Below the pieces are notes generated by a model, which ran no database searches, had not been told where the DNA came from, and worked only from the letters and a program-made list of their open reading frames with translations. Positions 11,401 to 20,500 of a stretch of 64,000 nt of DNA are shown here, one piece after another. Positions within the stretch are counted from its first letter, which is position 1; every line of letters starts with the position of its first letter. This DNA comes from Paratrimastix pyriformis (Eukaryota; Preaxostyla; Paratrimastigidae), in assembly GCA_027972325.1 (NCBI GenBank), contig JAPMOS010000025.1:434001-498000 (forward strand), given 5' to 3'. The position numbers and the translations under genes are program-made.

Positions 11401-11512
11401 AATACAATGCCGAGATGTCCTCCGGAGTGATCTCGGTGGGCCCATCCAGGACAACGTCGTAATAGATTGCCCGCGCTAGGGCAAGCCAACGCGGAGTGTG
11501 GTGCGCCAGCAT
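8483..11512 (-). CDS. Uncharacterised multi-exon protein with hydrophobic segments
   Basis: Not recognised. The start is placed at ATG 11512 (MLAHHTPRWLALARAIYYDV...), 80 bp from the divergent RS gene. The first exon (to about 11060) is acidic and looks globular (EDISALYYHLYKASFDLLPE; EFHTVFLDWIRRPS; EERLDTMLSLLIREQ). Later exons are ALWIGLVEELFFLLDYRHYG (about 11010-10950), LIRSAEALLLCLAEVRDSQA (about 10770-10700), LLTSFGACRGLVTLRRFK, a piece with VWLWDWAVTRARRYFAQHAE (about 10050), a membrane-like piece SLGVLWATALGGFLLVECIP (about 9560), APILEAAFWRCCPPEWAAQN, SIYRDLVSSLIEATVQARAL and a last exon ending at TAG 8483-8485 with FDLLPSTEWDDIPLKAHP and a proline-rich tail. The introns hold the GGA/GGT and GATGGC arrays. 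Exon joins after the first were not completed; two genes are possible. Confidence 0.5.
9191..9305. repeat. (GGA)n followed by (GGT)n trinucleotide arrays
   Basis: About 22 copies of GGA (9191-9257) pass directly into about 10 copies of GGT, then mixed GGA/GGT. On the sense (minus) strand this is TCC then ACC. It lies between coding pieces of the uncharacterised minus gene, so it is most simply an intronic microsatellite. The long glycine or glutamate frames it creates are not genes. Confidence 0.85.
9757..9863. repeat. (GATGGC)n hexamer array, about 18 copies
   Basis: A near-perfect GATGGC array in an intron of the uncharacterised minus gene. The flanks are themselves duplicated: a segment with GTGGCCTGTGCGGGCA before a short GATGGC run and GGGACCCGACTCGAGGGCCG after it appears at about 9700-9885 and again at about 9906-9985, the second copy having only two or three hexamers. 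Confidence 0.9.
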
Positions 11513-11592
11513 AATCACTGAGCCCCAAACGGTGGCGGAAGCCGGCTAATGGCACAACAGCCTGCTTGCCCCCCGACCCGTTGCGGTATGTC

Positions 11593-13963
11593 ATGAACAG
11601 AGAGCCTTCATCCCCGCAGCCAACGAAGGCGAACACGGGAAAAAGAGAGGCATCAATTCTGGATGCCCCATCCAAGAGGCCAAACGACACCATCAAGAGG
11701 CCCTCGACATCTCGACATAAGGTTGAGAAAGCACAAAAAGAAGTGCTCGCTCCTTCCCACTCTGTCGTCAAACACCAGAGTTCTCCCCCGACCGAGGCAG
11801 CGTCTCGGCATGCCACCACCGCCCCACGCTCGCAGCAAACATCTGCCATCTCACGTCGACATTCCCGCGAGCGAAGTCTCTCGCCTCCCTCCCCGCCCCA
11901 GCGAATCAGACGCTCTTCGCCGAGCGCCAAAAAACATTCGCCCTCTCCCTCACGACCCTCTCACACGTCATCGTCACCCCGCCGGCCCACAACCCCCCTC
12001 CGGGGTTATTCCCACATGCCACGCCCCACTGCGCGCTCCCGATCCCGATCCCGATCCCGCTCGCGCCCCGCATCTGCTACTCCCCGGCGACATCGTCACC
12101 ATACCACGCATCACCATCACCGCCCTCGGCGCACCTCGCGGGCCCCGAGCAGCTCATCCACCTCGTCGGCCTCCCTGTCTGACTCACCCTCCCCGGGGCG
12201 AAAGCCACGCACCCGGAACCATGACCCCGGGGGAACTCCCCCAGCCCCCAACCCGGGGGGATTGCCACCGGCCCTCCGCCCAGTCATCTTCCCGTTCACA
12301 CCTTCCATGCTGGCCCAAGGACTCCCACCCGGTCCGTCTTCCTGTCCTCCCCGGGTCTGGGCGGGTGTGGGACCACGTCCCTCAGCCCGATCCCGGCCAT
12401 CCTCCGGATCCATAAATATCTTCCTCACCTTGAGACCTGCCCTGCCGTTTCCGATCCCCTCCTGCCCACCCACCCACCCTCCCTCCCAGGCCTCTCCTTC
12501 CTGCCCTTCCCGCCGGGTGCCTCCCCGTTGGGTGCCGCCGGCACGAGCCCACCCGGCCAGCCCTTCGTGGTCTACCTGCCCCAGCCCGTCGTCCCCGCCA
12601 ACCCCTGCCTGCCGCCCTGCCCGTCCCCCCACCCCCATCCCCGCTGCCGCCACTACCGCTCCCACTCCCACTACCGCCAGCACCGGCGGCAGCACCGACG
12701 TTATCGCAGCCCCCTGCGCCCGGCGGCCTCGACGACCCATCGGCGTCCTTCCTGCCGCCCTCGGAGGCAGACTCACGGCCACCCCTGCTGGGCGCCACGC
12801 CCGAGGTGGTCTCGGTGGACTTGGCCTCGATGGCCACTCCGACCGCCCAGGCCGAGGCCCCCTCGCTCGCCTTCCTGCCCGGCCCGGCCCCCAGCGCCGG
12901 TGCTCATCCACTACCACCGGCGCCAGCCGCCCCAGCGGCAGTGCCCATGGATGGCGCCAGCAGTAGTATCCCCATCATGGCCGTGCCCCTCGAGGTCCCC
13001 GGGGCCGGGGCCGGGACCGGGACCGGGACAGCATCTTTCTCGCTGGATGGTCTGATGGGCCTGGGGCCCCTGCCCCCAGACTGGGAACCTATGGCCCCAA
13101 TGGCCCCAGACTGGGACCCTATGGCCCCACCCGCAGCACCGTCACCGCCCCAGACGCCACTGGGGCCGCCCCGCCGCCGTCTGCCGCGCCATATGCAGCC
13201 TCCATCACCCGTCGCCATTCCCCCGAAGGCGCCCCCGGTCGCCGGGGGCCGGGCCGACCCCAGCCTGATGGGGCTGACGCTGGGTCACCACCCCCACCCC
13301 CACCGAGCCCCCGTCCCCGGGGCGCAACCCCCGGCCCGACATCGAGGGCCCCGCTTCCCCGGGGACGTGTCGGCCGTGAGCCCCAAGGCCGCCGTGCCGC
13401 GCCCCATCGCCCGATCCGACAGCCCGCCTCCCGCCGTCGTGGACCTGCTCTTCCCCATCCCGCCGCGCCCTTCCTCATTCCCCGCGGCCTCCCCGATGGT
13501 GGCGCCTCCCCTGCCGCCCCGGCCCACCGCTGCCCTGCCGCGCTCGATCGACCTGACCGCGGGGCCCCCGCCGCCGATGCGCGAGGCCAAACCGCCCCGG
13601 CCCGAGGAGGACGACGACGACCTGGTCATCACGGGCGCCACACCGCCCACTCGCACGCCGCCGCCCACCCGCCCGCTGCCCGTCCCGGTCCCCGTCCTCC
13701 CCACGGTGCCCGGCCAGGCGGCCCCCCCGGGGGCGCTGCCCTTGACTCAACTGCTGCAGCTGCAGCTGCTGGCGGCGGGGGCGCTGGCCATCGGCCGCCA
13801 GCGCGAACTCGAGGCCGCCCAGCAGCGGCTGACCGCCCAGCAACAGGAACAACAGGAACGCCAACGCGAGCAGCAGCAGCGGGAGGATGCCGAACGCAGG
13901 CAGCGCGAGTGGGCGGAGGCCATGCGGCGGCGCGACCAGGAGCGATGGGCCGAGTACAGGTGA
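11593..13963 (+). CDS. RS-domain, proline-rich disordered protein (splicing-associated candidate)
   Basis: Starts at ATG 11593 (MNREPSSPQPTKANTGKREA). The N-terminal 200 residues are Arg/Ser rich, with SRRHSRERSLSPPSPPQRI and a run of alternating RS at about 12030-12065, then a histidine-rich patch. The middle and C-terminal parts are Pro/Ala/Gly rich. Near 13590-13640 comes an acidic, SIM-like patch (EEDDDDLVITG). The protein ends in a Gln/Glu/Arg helix (RELEAAQQRLTAQQQEQQER ... RRRDQERWAEYR) before TGA at 13961-13963. The frame changes between about 12350 and 12600, so at least one intron lies there; it plausibly starts at the GTCTGG near 12355 and ends at the CCCAG near 12490. No globular domain was found. 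RS content suggests a nuclear, splicing-linked role, which is inference. Confidence 0.6.
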
Positions 13964-14333
13964 CACCCCCCCCCCCCCCCCCCCCCCCCCCAATCCCACG
14001 GTCCCATCCCCAGGCGGTCCGATCCGTCCCTACCTTCCGCCCTGCCTCCGACTTGACGCACAGCACAAAGAGCGAACTGCGCAAGGAGCCGCTTCGACGG
14101 CCGGCGTCCCGTCGTGTTGTGGTGGCGTGCTTTGACGCGAGAGAGGGCGAGGGCAGTGGGGGAGGGAGGGAGGGAACGGAAAGCCCAACCCGCAGAGGCC
14201 CCATCGAGCAGCTGCCGGAAGCCCAAACACACCCACCGGGCCGTGGACGGCGTCTGCCTCAGTCCCATGGGGGCGCCCTGCGGTTCGGTTCGGGTGCTCC
14301 CGCGGGGTGGGCGTGTGTGTGCACCCGCCCCTC
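13964..14333. other. Convergent 3' region between RS protein and SF1
   Basis: About 370 bp between the RS gene stop and the SF1 stop. It opens with a run of 27 C (13966-13992) on the RS gene's sense strand, directly after the stop. The rest is GC-rich with no supported gene; long minus-strand frames that cross it are by-products of base composition. Confidence 0.6.
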
Positions 14334-16566
14334 CTACTCGTCGTCGCCCGGGTCCACACCGTAGATGTCGGCGTGGCTGGCGGGCTCCGCCCGGGCCGCC
14401 GGGGCGCCCGAATCGGGCGGGGGAGCAGCGTACTGCAGCCCCACACGGGGGGAGACGGAGCCGACCAAGAGAAGAACCAGCAGCAGCAGCAGCAGCAGTG
14501 AGCCGCCAAGTCAGGAAGGAGGGGCGAGGGGGGCGATGGCGGGGCGATGGGGTTGCGAGGGGGGAGGAGGATCGAGATCCCACCGCAAAGGGGGAGGGGC
14601 ACGGAAAGCGCGCGCCAGCCAGACCTGGGAGGGGTCGGGCCAGCCGGGGGCGCCCCCAGGGGGAGGCATCCAGCCCCAGGGTGGTGGCGGCATGCCCCCG
14701 GGGTACCCAGCGGGCCAACCGCCCATCGCTGCCCACCCAAAGGGGGAAGAGGGAACCGGGGTGACGAACAGGCGGGAAGGACGGGATGCGCAATGAGGCC
14801 CCGGGGTGTCTGTGGCTGTGGAAGGCGGTCGGGATGCGCAATGAGGCCCCGGGGGTGTCTGTGGCTGTGGAAGGCGGTCGGGATGCGCAATGAGGCCCCG
14901 GGGTGTCTGTGGCTGTGGAAGGCGGTCGGGATGCGCAATGAGGCCCCGGGGGTGTCTGTGGCTGTGGAAGGCGGTCGGGGGGTGGGATGATGTGGGCCGG
15001 GGCGCAGACCCCCGGGGTACGGGTAGCCGCCCATCCCGTACATGGCAGCGGGGTCCATGCCCGGGTAGGCCTCGGCCGCCATCGGATCCGCTGGGGACGA
15101 GCAGCAAACAGCAAGCAGGGAAGGAAGGAAGGAAGAAGAAGGAAGAAGGCCGGAGGGCGCCGCGGATGAGGAACGATGAATGGGAGGGGAGGGGGGGGGG
15201 GGGGGGGGGACAAGACGGGGTGGAGATGCCGACCTGGCTGGGGCTGGGTGGCAGCAGGGGCTGGTGGCTCGGGCCTGCGCTCGCCGTGGTCGGCTGCCGA
15301 GAATATACCCCCCAGGGGATAGCCGCAGAGGGACAGGAGGTGGACATGAGGTGGGACGGGACAGAGGGGCAGCCCGGCCAACCGCACATCGGACCACCCA
15401 CCAAAGGCGCTCGCACGCCGCCCATGGCTCGCGGGGCCACGACGGCTGCCACCACAGACCTCTGAGGGGGCACTCCTGGAGGCGGTGGCCCTTCTGGTTG
15501 CACAGCGAGCAGATGGTGTCCTCGGGCTTGGGCTGCTTGGGGCAGTTCCAGTGCCTGTGCAGCATCGAGCCGCAGTACCGGCACTCCTCGGCCTCGTCGT
15601 CACGGAGGGTGCCTGTTGGCAGGTGGGGAGGAGGAGGATGGGGGGGCGACGTGAACACACCGAGGGAACGGCCGGGGAGGGGGAGTGACATCGTCCATGT
15701 GGCCAGACCGTTGAGGAGGGCCAGCTTGCGCAGCTGGGCCTTCTTGTGCTCGTTCTCCGCCTCGGGGATGGGGATCAGCAGCTTCTCGATGACGGCGGCC
15801 GCCTTGTTGATGCTCTCGTCGTTGTCGGCCTGGATGAGCACATGGAGCTCGTCGTCATCACCTGGGTTGGGCTTCCCGTCGGCCCGACCCTTGCCGTCCT
15901 TTGAAGACCCCCGCCCTCGGATGGCGATCTTGGTGCCCGTGTCGGCCTCCATCTGCTTGAGGGTCATACCCCGGGGTCCGATCAGCAGTCCCATAAAGTT
16001 CATGTGCGGGTACTCCTTGTAGGGAATGTAGATCTTCTTGGTCTTCTTCACCACACGTGGCTTGAAATCCGTGGGCGGCTGCGGAGCGAATGAGGGCTAA
16101 ATTGGGCAGGGAAATAGCTGATGATGCAGACCCTGAACAGAGGATTAGACTTGATGCCCTCTTCGATCAGCTGCTGCTTTTCCTCATTCAGCCGCTCGCG
16201 GGCACGATATTCACGAGTATTGTACCGTTTCCCGGTCATATCGTACTGGGGTGGGGGTGATGGGGATCGATCCAAAAAATCGAGGTCGAGGAGCTGTCCG
16301 GTGGCGAGTCTCCTGTTGATTTCCTCAATTCGGAGTCGAGTGACAAGGGCGTCCACGCCCTCTCTCGGCAGACCAGCCTGGAGAGTCACGATCATGCCGG
16401 GCACCGTGGGAATGTTCCTACGAGAATCGACGGCTTAGCGGGTAAAGGGGCGCAAGCCAGACCCTGCCTCAATGGGGCTCCATCGTGATCGGTAAGATTT
16501 ACGGCCGCGTTCCTGAGGGGGCTGGAAATCCCGGTCAAAAGGTCGCTCCCCGCTCGAGAATTCCAT
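14334..16566 (-). CDS. SF1: Splicing factor 1 / branchpoint-binding protein (KH-QUA2, two zinc knuckles)
   Basis: Binds the intron branchpoint with U2AF during early spliceosome assembly. ATG at 16566 gives MEFSSGERPFDRDFQPPQER and SYRSRWSPIEA. An intron starting GTCTGGC then leads to RRNIPTVPGMIV, matching the IPGMPT region of SF1. Next come the helix-hairpin block (RSPSPPPQYDMTGKRYNTRE), the KH-QUA2 domain (EYPHMNFMGLLIGPRGMTLK, KIAIRGRGSSKDGKG, DDELHVLIQAD, AQLRKLALLNG, GTLRDDE) and two CCHC knuckles (CRYCGSMLHRHWNC; CSLCNQKGHRLQEC). The Pro/Gly/Met-rich tail (YGMGGYPYPGG; PAGYPGGMPPPPWGWMPPPG) ends HADIYGVDPGDDE at TAG 14334-14336. The tail exons are split by an intron with a 48/49 bp minisatellite and another with 19 G (15191-15209). 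Exact tail joins are uncertain. Confidence 0.93.
14783..14976. repeat. Minisatellite of four 48/49 bp units (97 bp dimers)
   Basis: Four tandem copies at 14783-14830 (48), 14831-14879 (49), 14880-14927 (48) and 14928-14976 (49). Copies 1 and 3 have four G after CCCC and copies 2 and 4 have five, so the array is two copies of a 97 bp dimer. It lies in an intron of SF1. Confidence 0.95.
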
Positions 16567-16619
16567 ACAGTCTTCCTAGCCGAGGTGAGTGCCGCTGTTC
16601 CGGTTTTCAAACGGTTTGA
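16567..16619. promoter_or_regulatory. 53 bp divergent promoter, SF1 / eEF1A methyltransferase
   Basis: Only 53 bp separate the SF1 ATG (minus) from the methyltransferase ATG (plus). Both 5' untranslated regions and any core promoter must fit here or extend into the opposite gene. No TATA box is visible; there is a TTTTCAAACGGTTTGA stretch next to the plus-strand start. Confidence 0.7.
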
Positions 16620-17265
16620 ATGACGGAAGAGAAACCAAACCGCTTCTTGAAAACCAACCCTGAAAACGGGGATTTCAATCAATACTGGTACTCGGAGAAA
16701 ACCATCGCGACCATTGTCGCCGAAGTTGAGGCGCAGGGGGCATCGAAAGTTGCCTGCATCTCATGTCCCTCCATTTATTTCTCTCTCCCGCAATCGATCC
16801 GGGATTCATCGTTTGTTTTTGATGTCTGTGTTGAATCGAATTCAATTTGCACTTTTCCCCTTCCAGTTCGACGACAAATGGGCGCGTGATCGAGGATTCG
16901 TGCATTACGATTTCCGCTGCCCCGAGCAGCTTCCAGCATCCCTCTTGCACACCTTTGATTTTCTTGTCATTGACCCACCATTTATTACGCGTGACGTCTG
17001 GACCAAGTACGCCGAAGCGGTGCGGCTCCTTGCGAAGGATGGCGGTCTGTCTTGCCGCCCCAGGGCCACGACACACCAACCGACTCTCGCAGCCAAAATT
17101 TTGTGCAGTTCCATCGCCGAGAACGCGGCCATGCTCAAGGAGATGGTGGATGTCTCCCCGGTGACGTTCATGCCATCCATCCCCCACCTCGTGTACCAGT
17201 ACAACTTCTACACCAACTTCCCACCCACCGTATTGCGGGAGAGCAACCCCGAGATCCCCATGTGA
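16620..17265 (+). CDS. EEF1AKMT1: eEF1A lysine methyltransferase (EFM5 / EEF1AKMT1 type)
   Basis: Class I SAM-dependent methyltransferase; orthologues trimethylate a lysine of translation factor eEF1A. Three exons close the frame from ATG 16620 to TGA 17263-17265, about 170 residues. Introns begin GTCTGTG (after FVFD) and GTCTGTC (after LAKDG). Recognised blocks: FNQYWYSEKTIATIVAEVEA, KVACISCPSIYFSLP, FDDKWARDRGFVHYDF, TFDFLVIDPPFITRDVWTKY, KILCSSIAENAAML and FMPSIPHLVYQYNFYTNF. The catalytic DPPY/NPPY motif reads DPPF. The N-terminus is shorter than in human EEF1AKMT1, lacking its leading helix. Confidence 0.9.
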
Positions 17266-17521
17266 CGAGCGATTGGCGAGGCCCGAGTCGGCGGAACGAT
17301 CATGAGCAGGTGGACAGCTTCGTTCGGTTCTTCTGGCGCCAAGCACGTGCGTTTTCCAATGCCCGGCGTGCCCCCGGAAAACCGAAGAGGGACAACCAGG
17401 AAGTGCAAAACGGGGTGGCGGGGAGGGGATGAGGAGGAGGAGGAGGAGGAGGTATGGAGGGGAAAATCCTTCAAAAAGGAATTCGGGGGAGGCGGGGGGG
17501 GGGGGGGGGGGGGGGGTGGGG

Positions 17522-20500
17522 TCAGAGCGGCTCGTCCCAGTCGATCTGCCGCAGCTCGTCGAGTCCCAGCCCCGAGGAGGCGGCCGAGGAGGCGGCCGAG
17601 GCCGGGGGTGGGTGGTGGGGGTACGGATATCCCCCCGGGAGAGTCGGCGGGGGCGGGGGGAGCGGAGGGGGCGCCTCGTCGTCGTCCAGCACCACGATCT
17701 GGTCCTCGTCCACCACCGGCAGCGGAGCCGTCGGCATGGCGGGTGGCGGGGGCGGGGGCGGGGGCGGGAAGGAGACGGGCTGCGCCGGCAGGGCGGCCAG
17801 TGGCGGGGCGGCCGATGGGGTGGGGATGGCTGCGTGCGGATGACCTGCGGCACGCCCGTCGGGGTGGTCCGGCCACGGGGCACGGAGAGGTTCAGGGGCC
17901 GGGGGGGCGGGAGGGATGGCTGGGACGGGGGCTGGGATGAGGCCGGGGTGGAGGCCGAGAGCTCGGGTTTGGGGGCGGCGCGCGGGTCGAATGATGGGAA
18001 GGGCGACTGCGCCTGGAGGGGGCGGAGCGAAGGGGATCCGTCTGTGGGCTCCGGGAGGGCGGGCGAGAGGCGGGCCTGCTTGCGGTGGGCCCCCGAAGCG
18101 CCGCTGGGCTGGAGGGCGCCCGGGAGGTGGGGGGTTGGAGGAGAAGAGAAGAGAAGAGAGGGAGGATGAGCAGAGGTCGGGGCCAGCCCCCCGCAGCCGC
18201 CGGCAAATCCAGCCCCGCCGGACCCCCATTGTGTGGCGGTAGGCAGTGGAGAAGGCGGGGCGGGGCAGGTGGATGGCAGTGGCAGACCCCTTCGGGCGAG
18301 CCTGCCGCGCCCTCGGGCGGCCTGCGGCTGTGCTTGGTGCCTTTGCGGGAGCCCTCGGCAGGCCCCATGCCGCCCGGGGGCGAGGCGCGCATCCCCGAGG
18401 AGGCGATCAGGGCCGGGGGCGAGGGGGGCGTCGCGGGGGGCGGCGAGGACGACTGCGGCGGGGACGCAGCGGGCTGGGGCTCGCTGCACAACGGAAACGA
18501 AGTGGCAGAGAAGAGAGGCGGTTTGTGATGAATAGAGTTGCTCGAAAGCGGCGCTTCTTCCGCAAACAAGAAGCAAGAAGCAAGAAGAAGAAAGAAGAAG
18601 AAAGGAAACGCGCGCACGGTTTGGTTTCTGGGCCTTCGCGCCAAGAAGAAAAGGAAAAGGAAAGAAGAAGAAGAGTGGAAAAGAAGAAAAGAAAGAAGAA
18701 GTCCGCTTGAGCCGCTGGCAAAGGCCAGCGTCACTTTCGAGCAACTAATATGGGTGTTTTGATCAGCGCAACTCTAATATGGGTGTTTTGATCAGCAGCA
18801 CACATGAAAAAAAAAAAAATCCTGTCGCCTTTCCTGTCCGTGACTCGGATTTCCGGGACCTGAGAGACCGACATGACCCCAGAGGCGGTGCAGGAGACAC
18901 CGAGATGGGATATGATGGCGGGGGAGCGGCCGACCTGACGATGAGCCGGATGCGGGGCTTCCGATCGCCCACCATGGGCCGGGACGAGGCGCCGGCCGGC
19001 TGGCGGGGCGGAGTCCCCGGGGCCCGGCGGCCCTTGGGGGCCGTGTCCTCGCGGGTGGGCGAGAAGAACGGGCCGCCCTCGCTGGGCGCCACCACCGGGC
19101 TCGAGACCAGCGGCACGCCCCCGTAGGGCGCCGGGCTGGCCCCCGAGGTGGCCGCCAGGGGGCTTGCCGACCGGCCCCGGGTGCTGGCGGGCGAACCGGA
19201 CCCCGGGGTGCGAGCCGCCAGGGGGGAGGCCGAGTGGGGCGAGCCTTGGCCGGGGCTGAAGGAGGGCACGTAGTGGGTCCGCCGGACGATCTTCAGCTTG
19301 CAGCCCTCGCGGCTGGTCAGGGCGAAGGAGGGGTGGCTGGGCTTGGAGGAGGGCTCGCCGGGGACGCCCTTGGGGGCCGGCAGCCCGAAGACCGAGGAGC
19401 CGGGCCGGGAGGGGATCACGGCCGACTTGAAGCCCTCGCCCGCCATGCAGGGCGGGATGTCCTGGCCGAAGAGGGTCTGGAAGAGGCCAACCAGCCGCCG
19501 CCGGTGGACCCCGTGGAAGGACAGCCACGGGTCGGCCCTGGGCGGCAGCCGCAGCAGCGAGGTGGGAGCGAGAAGTGAGTGCGCGTGGAGGCAAGGCACT
19601 GCGACAAGGAGCATCCGCATACAGTCATCATCCAATCATCCATCATCCATCCAATCAACCAACCATCCCTCCAATGATCCAGCCATCCACTCATCACGGA
19701 GATCATCGTCATGCAGCTCATCGTCATCACGAGGGGGGTTGGCGGGGACGACGGACGCCAGCATGCGCCAGATCTGGTCAAGCAGGGCCCGGGTGGCCGA
19801 GAGGACCCGGTCGCCCGTGACCATGGCGGCCGTCAGCCCCGTGGCCGGGTCCTCCATCCCGGGGGCCCCGCGGTGCATCAGCACGGCCTCCTTGAAGTTG
19901 GCCCACTGGGCGGCCCCGAAGAGCAGCGGGCCCAGCTGGCTGCCCGGCAGGGGGGCCGCCGCGGGGCCGCCGGCGCCCAGGGCCACCGAGCTGGCCGGCG
20001 AGGAGGCGGCCGAGAGGGCGGGCGAGGGCGCCGGGGAGGGCGATGGGGGCGGGGTGATGTGCCCTGCGGGCGGGGGGGTGGGTGGTGTGGGCGCCCCGTA
20101 GGGGCCCACGGCGGCTCCCCGCAGGGGCGATCCCTGGCCCTGCTGGCGGGCGCCCACACCCCACGGAGCGGCGGCGGCGGGCGAGCCGGCCGGCGGCACG
20201 GGCGATGCGGCCGGGGTGGCGGCTTCGGGGCCGGAGGCGGGCAGGGACTGCATGGGGGTGACCATGGCCACGGCCCGGGAGATGGTGCCCTCGTGGGCGT
20301 GCAGCGAGAGCAGGGCCCAGGCACCGCAATGGGCGAAGGTCTCGTCGTCGCCCGCCAGGGCCCCGACGGGGATCAGGTACTCCTTGGGCAGAGGCGCTGA
20401 GTCGGGGGGGGGGGGGGGGGGGGGGGGGCGTGGGGACGGAGTGGGCACGTGAGGGGGGATGTCTGGGGGCGATGGGGCTGCCGGGCAGGGGGCCGGGGCA

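Noticed and set aside
14783-14976. CRISPR-like regular repeats
   Set aside because: Head-to-tail units without unique spacers, in a eukaryotic intron.
13747-15660. 637-residue minus-strand open frame
   Set aside because: GC-rich shadow frame; SF1 exons in a different frame carry the KH and zinc-knuckle motifs.
16675-18744. 689-residue minus-strand open frame
   Set aside because: It runs antisense through the methyltransferase exons and across the TAF2 tail in the wrong frame, with no family match.
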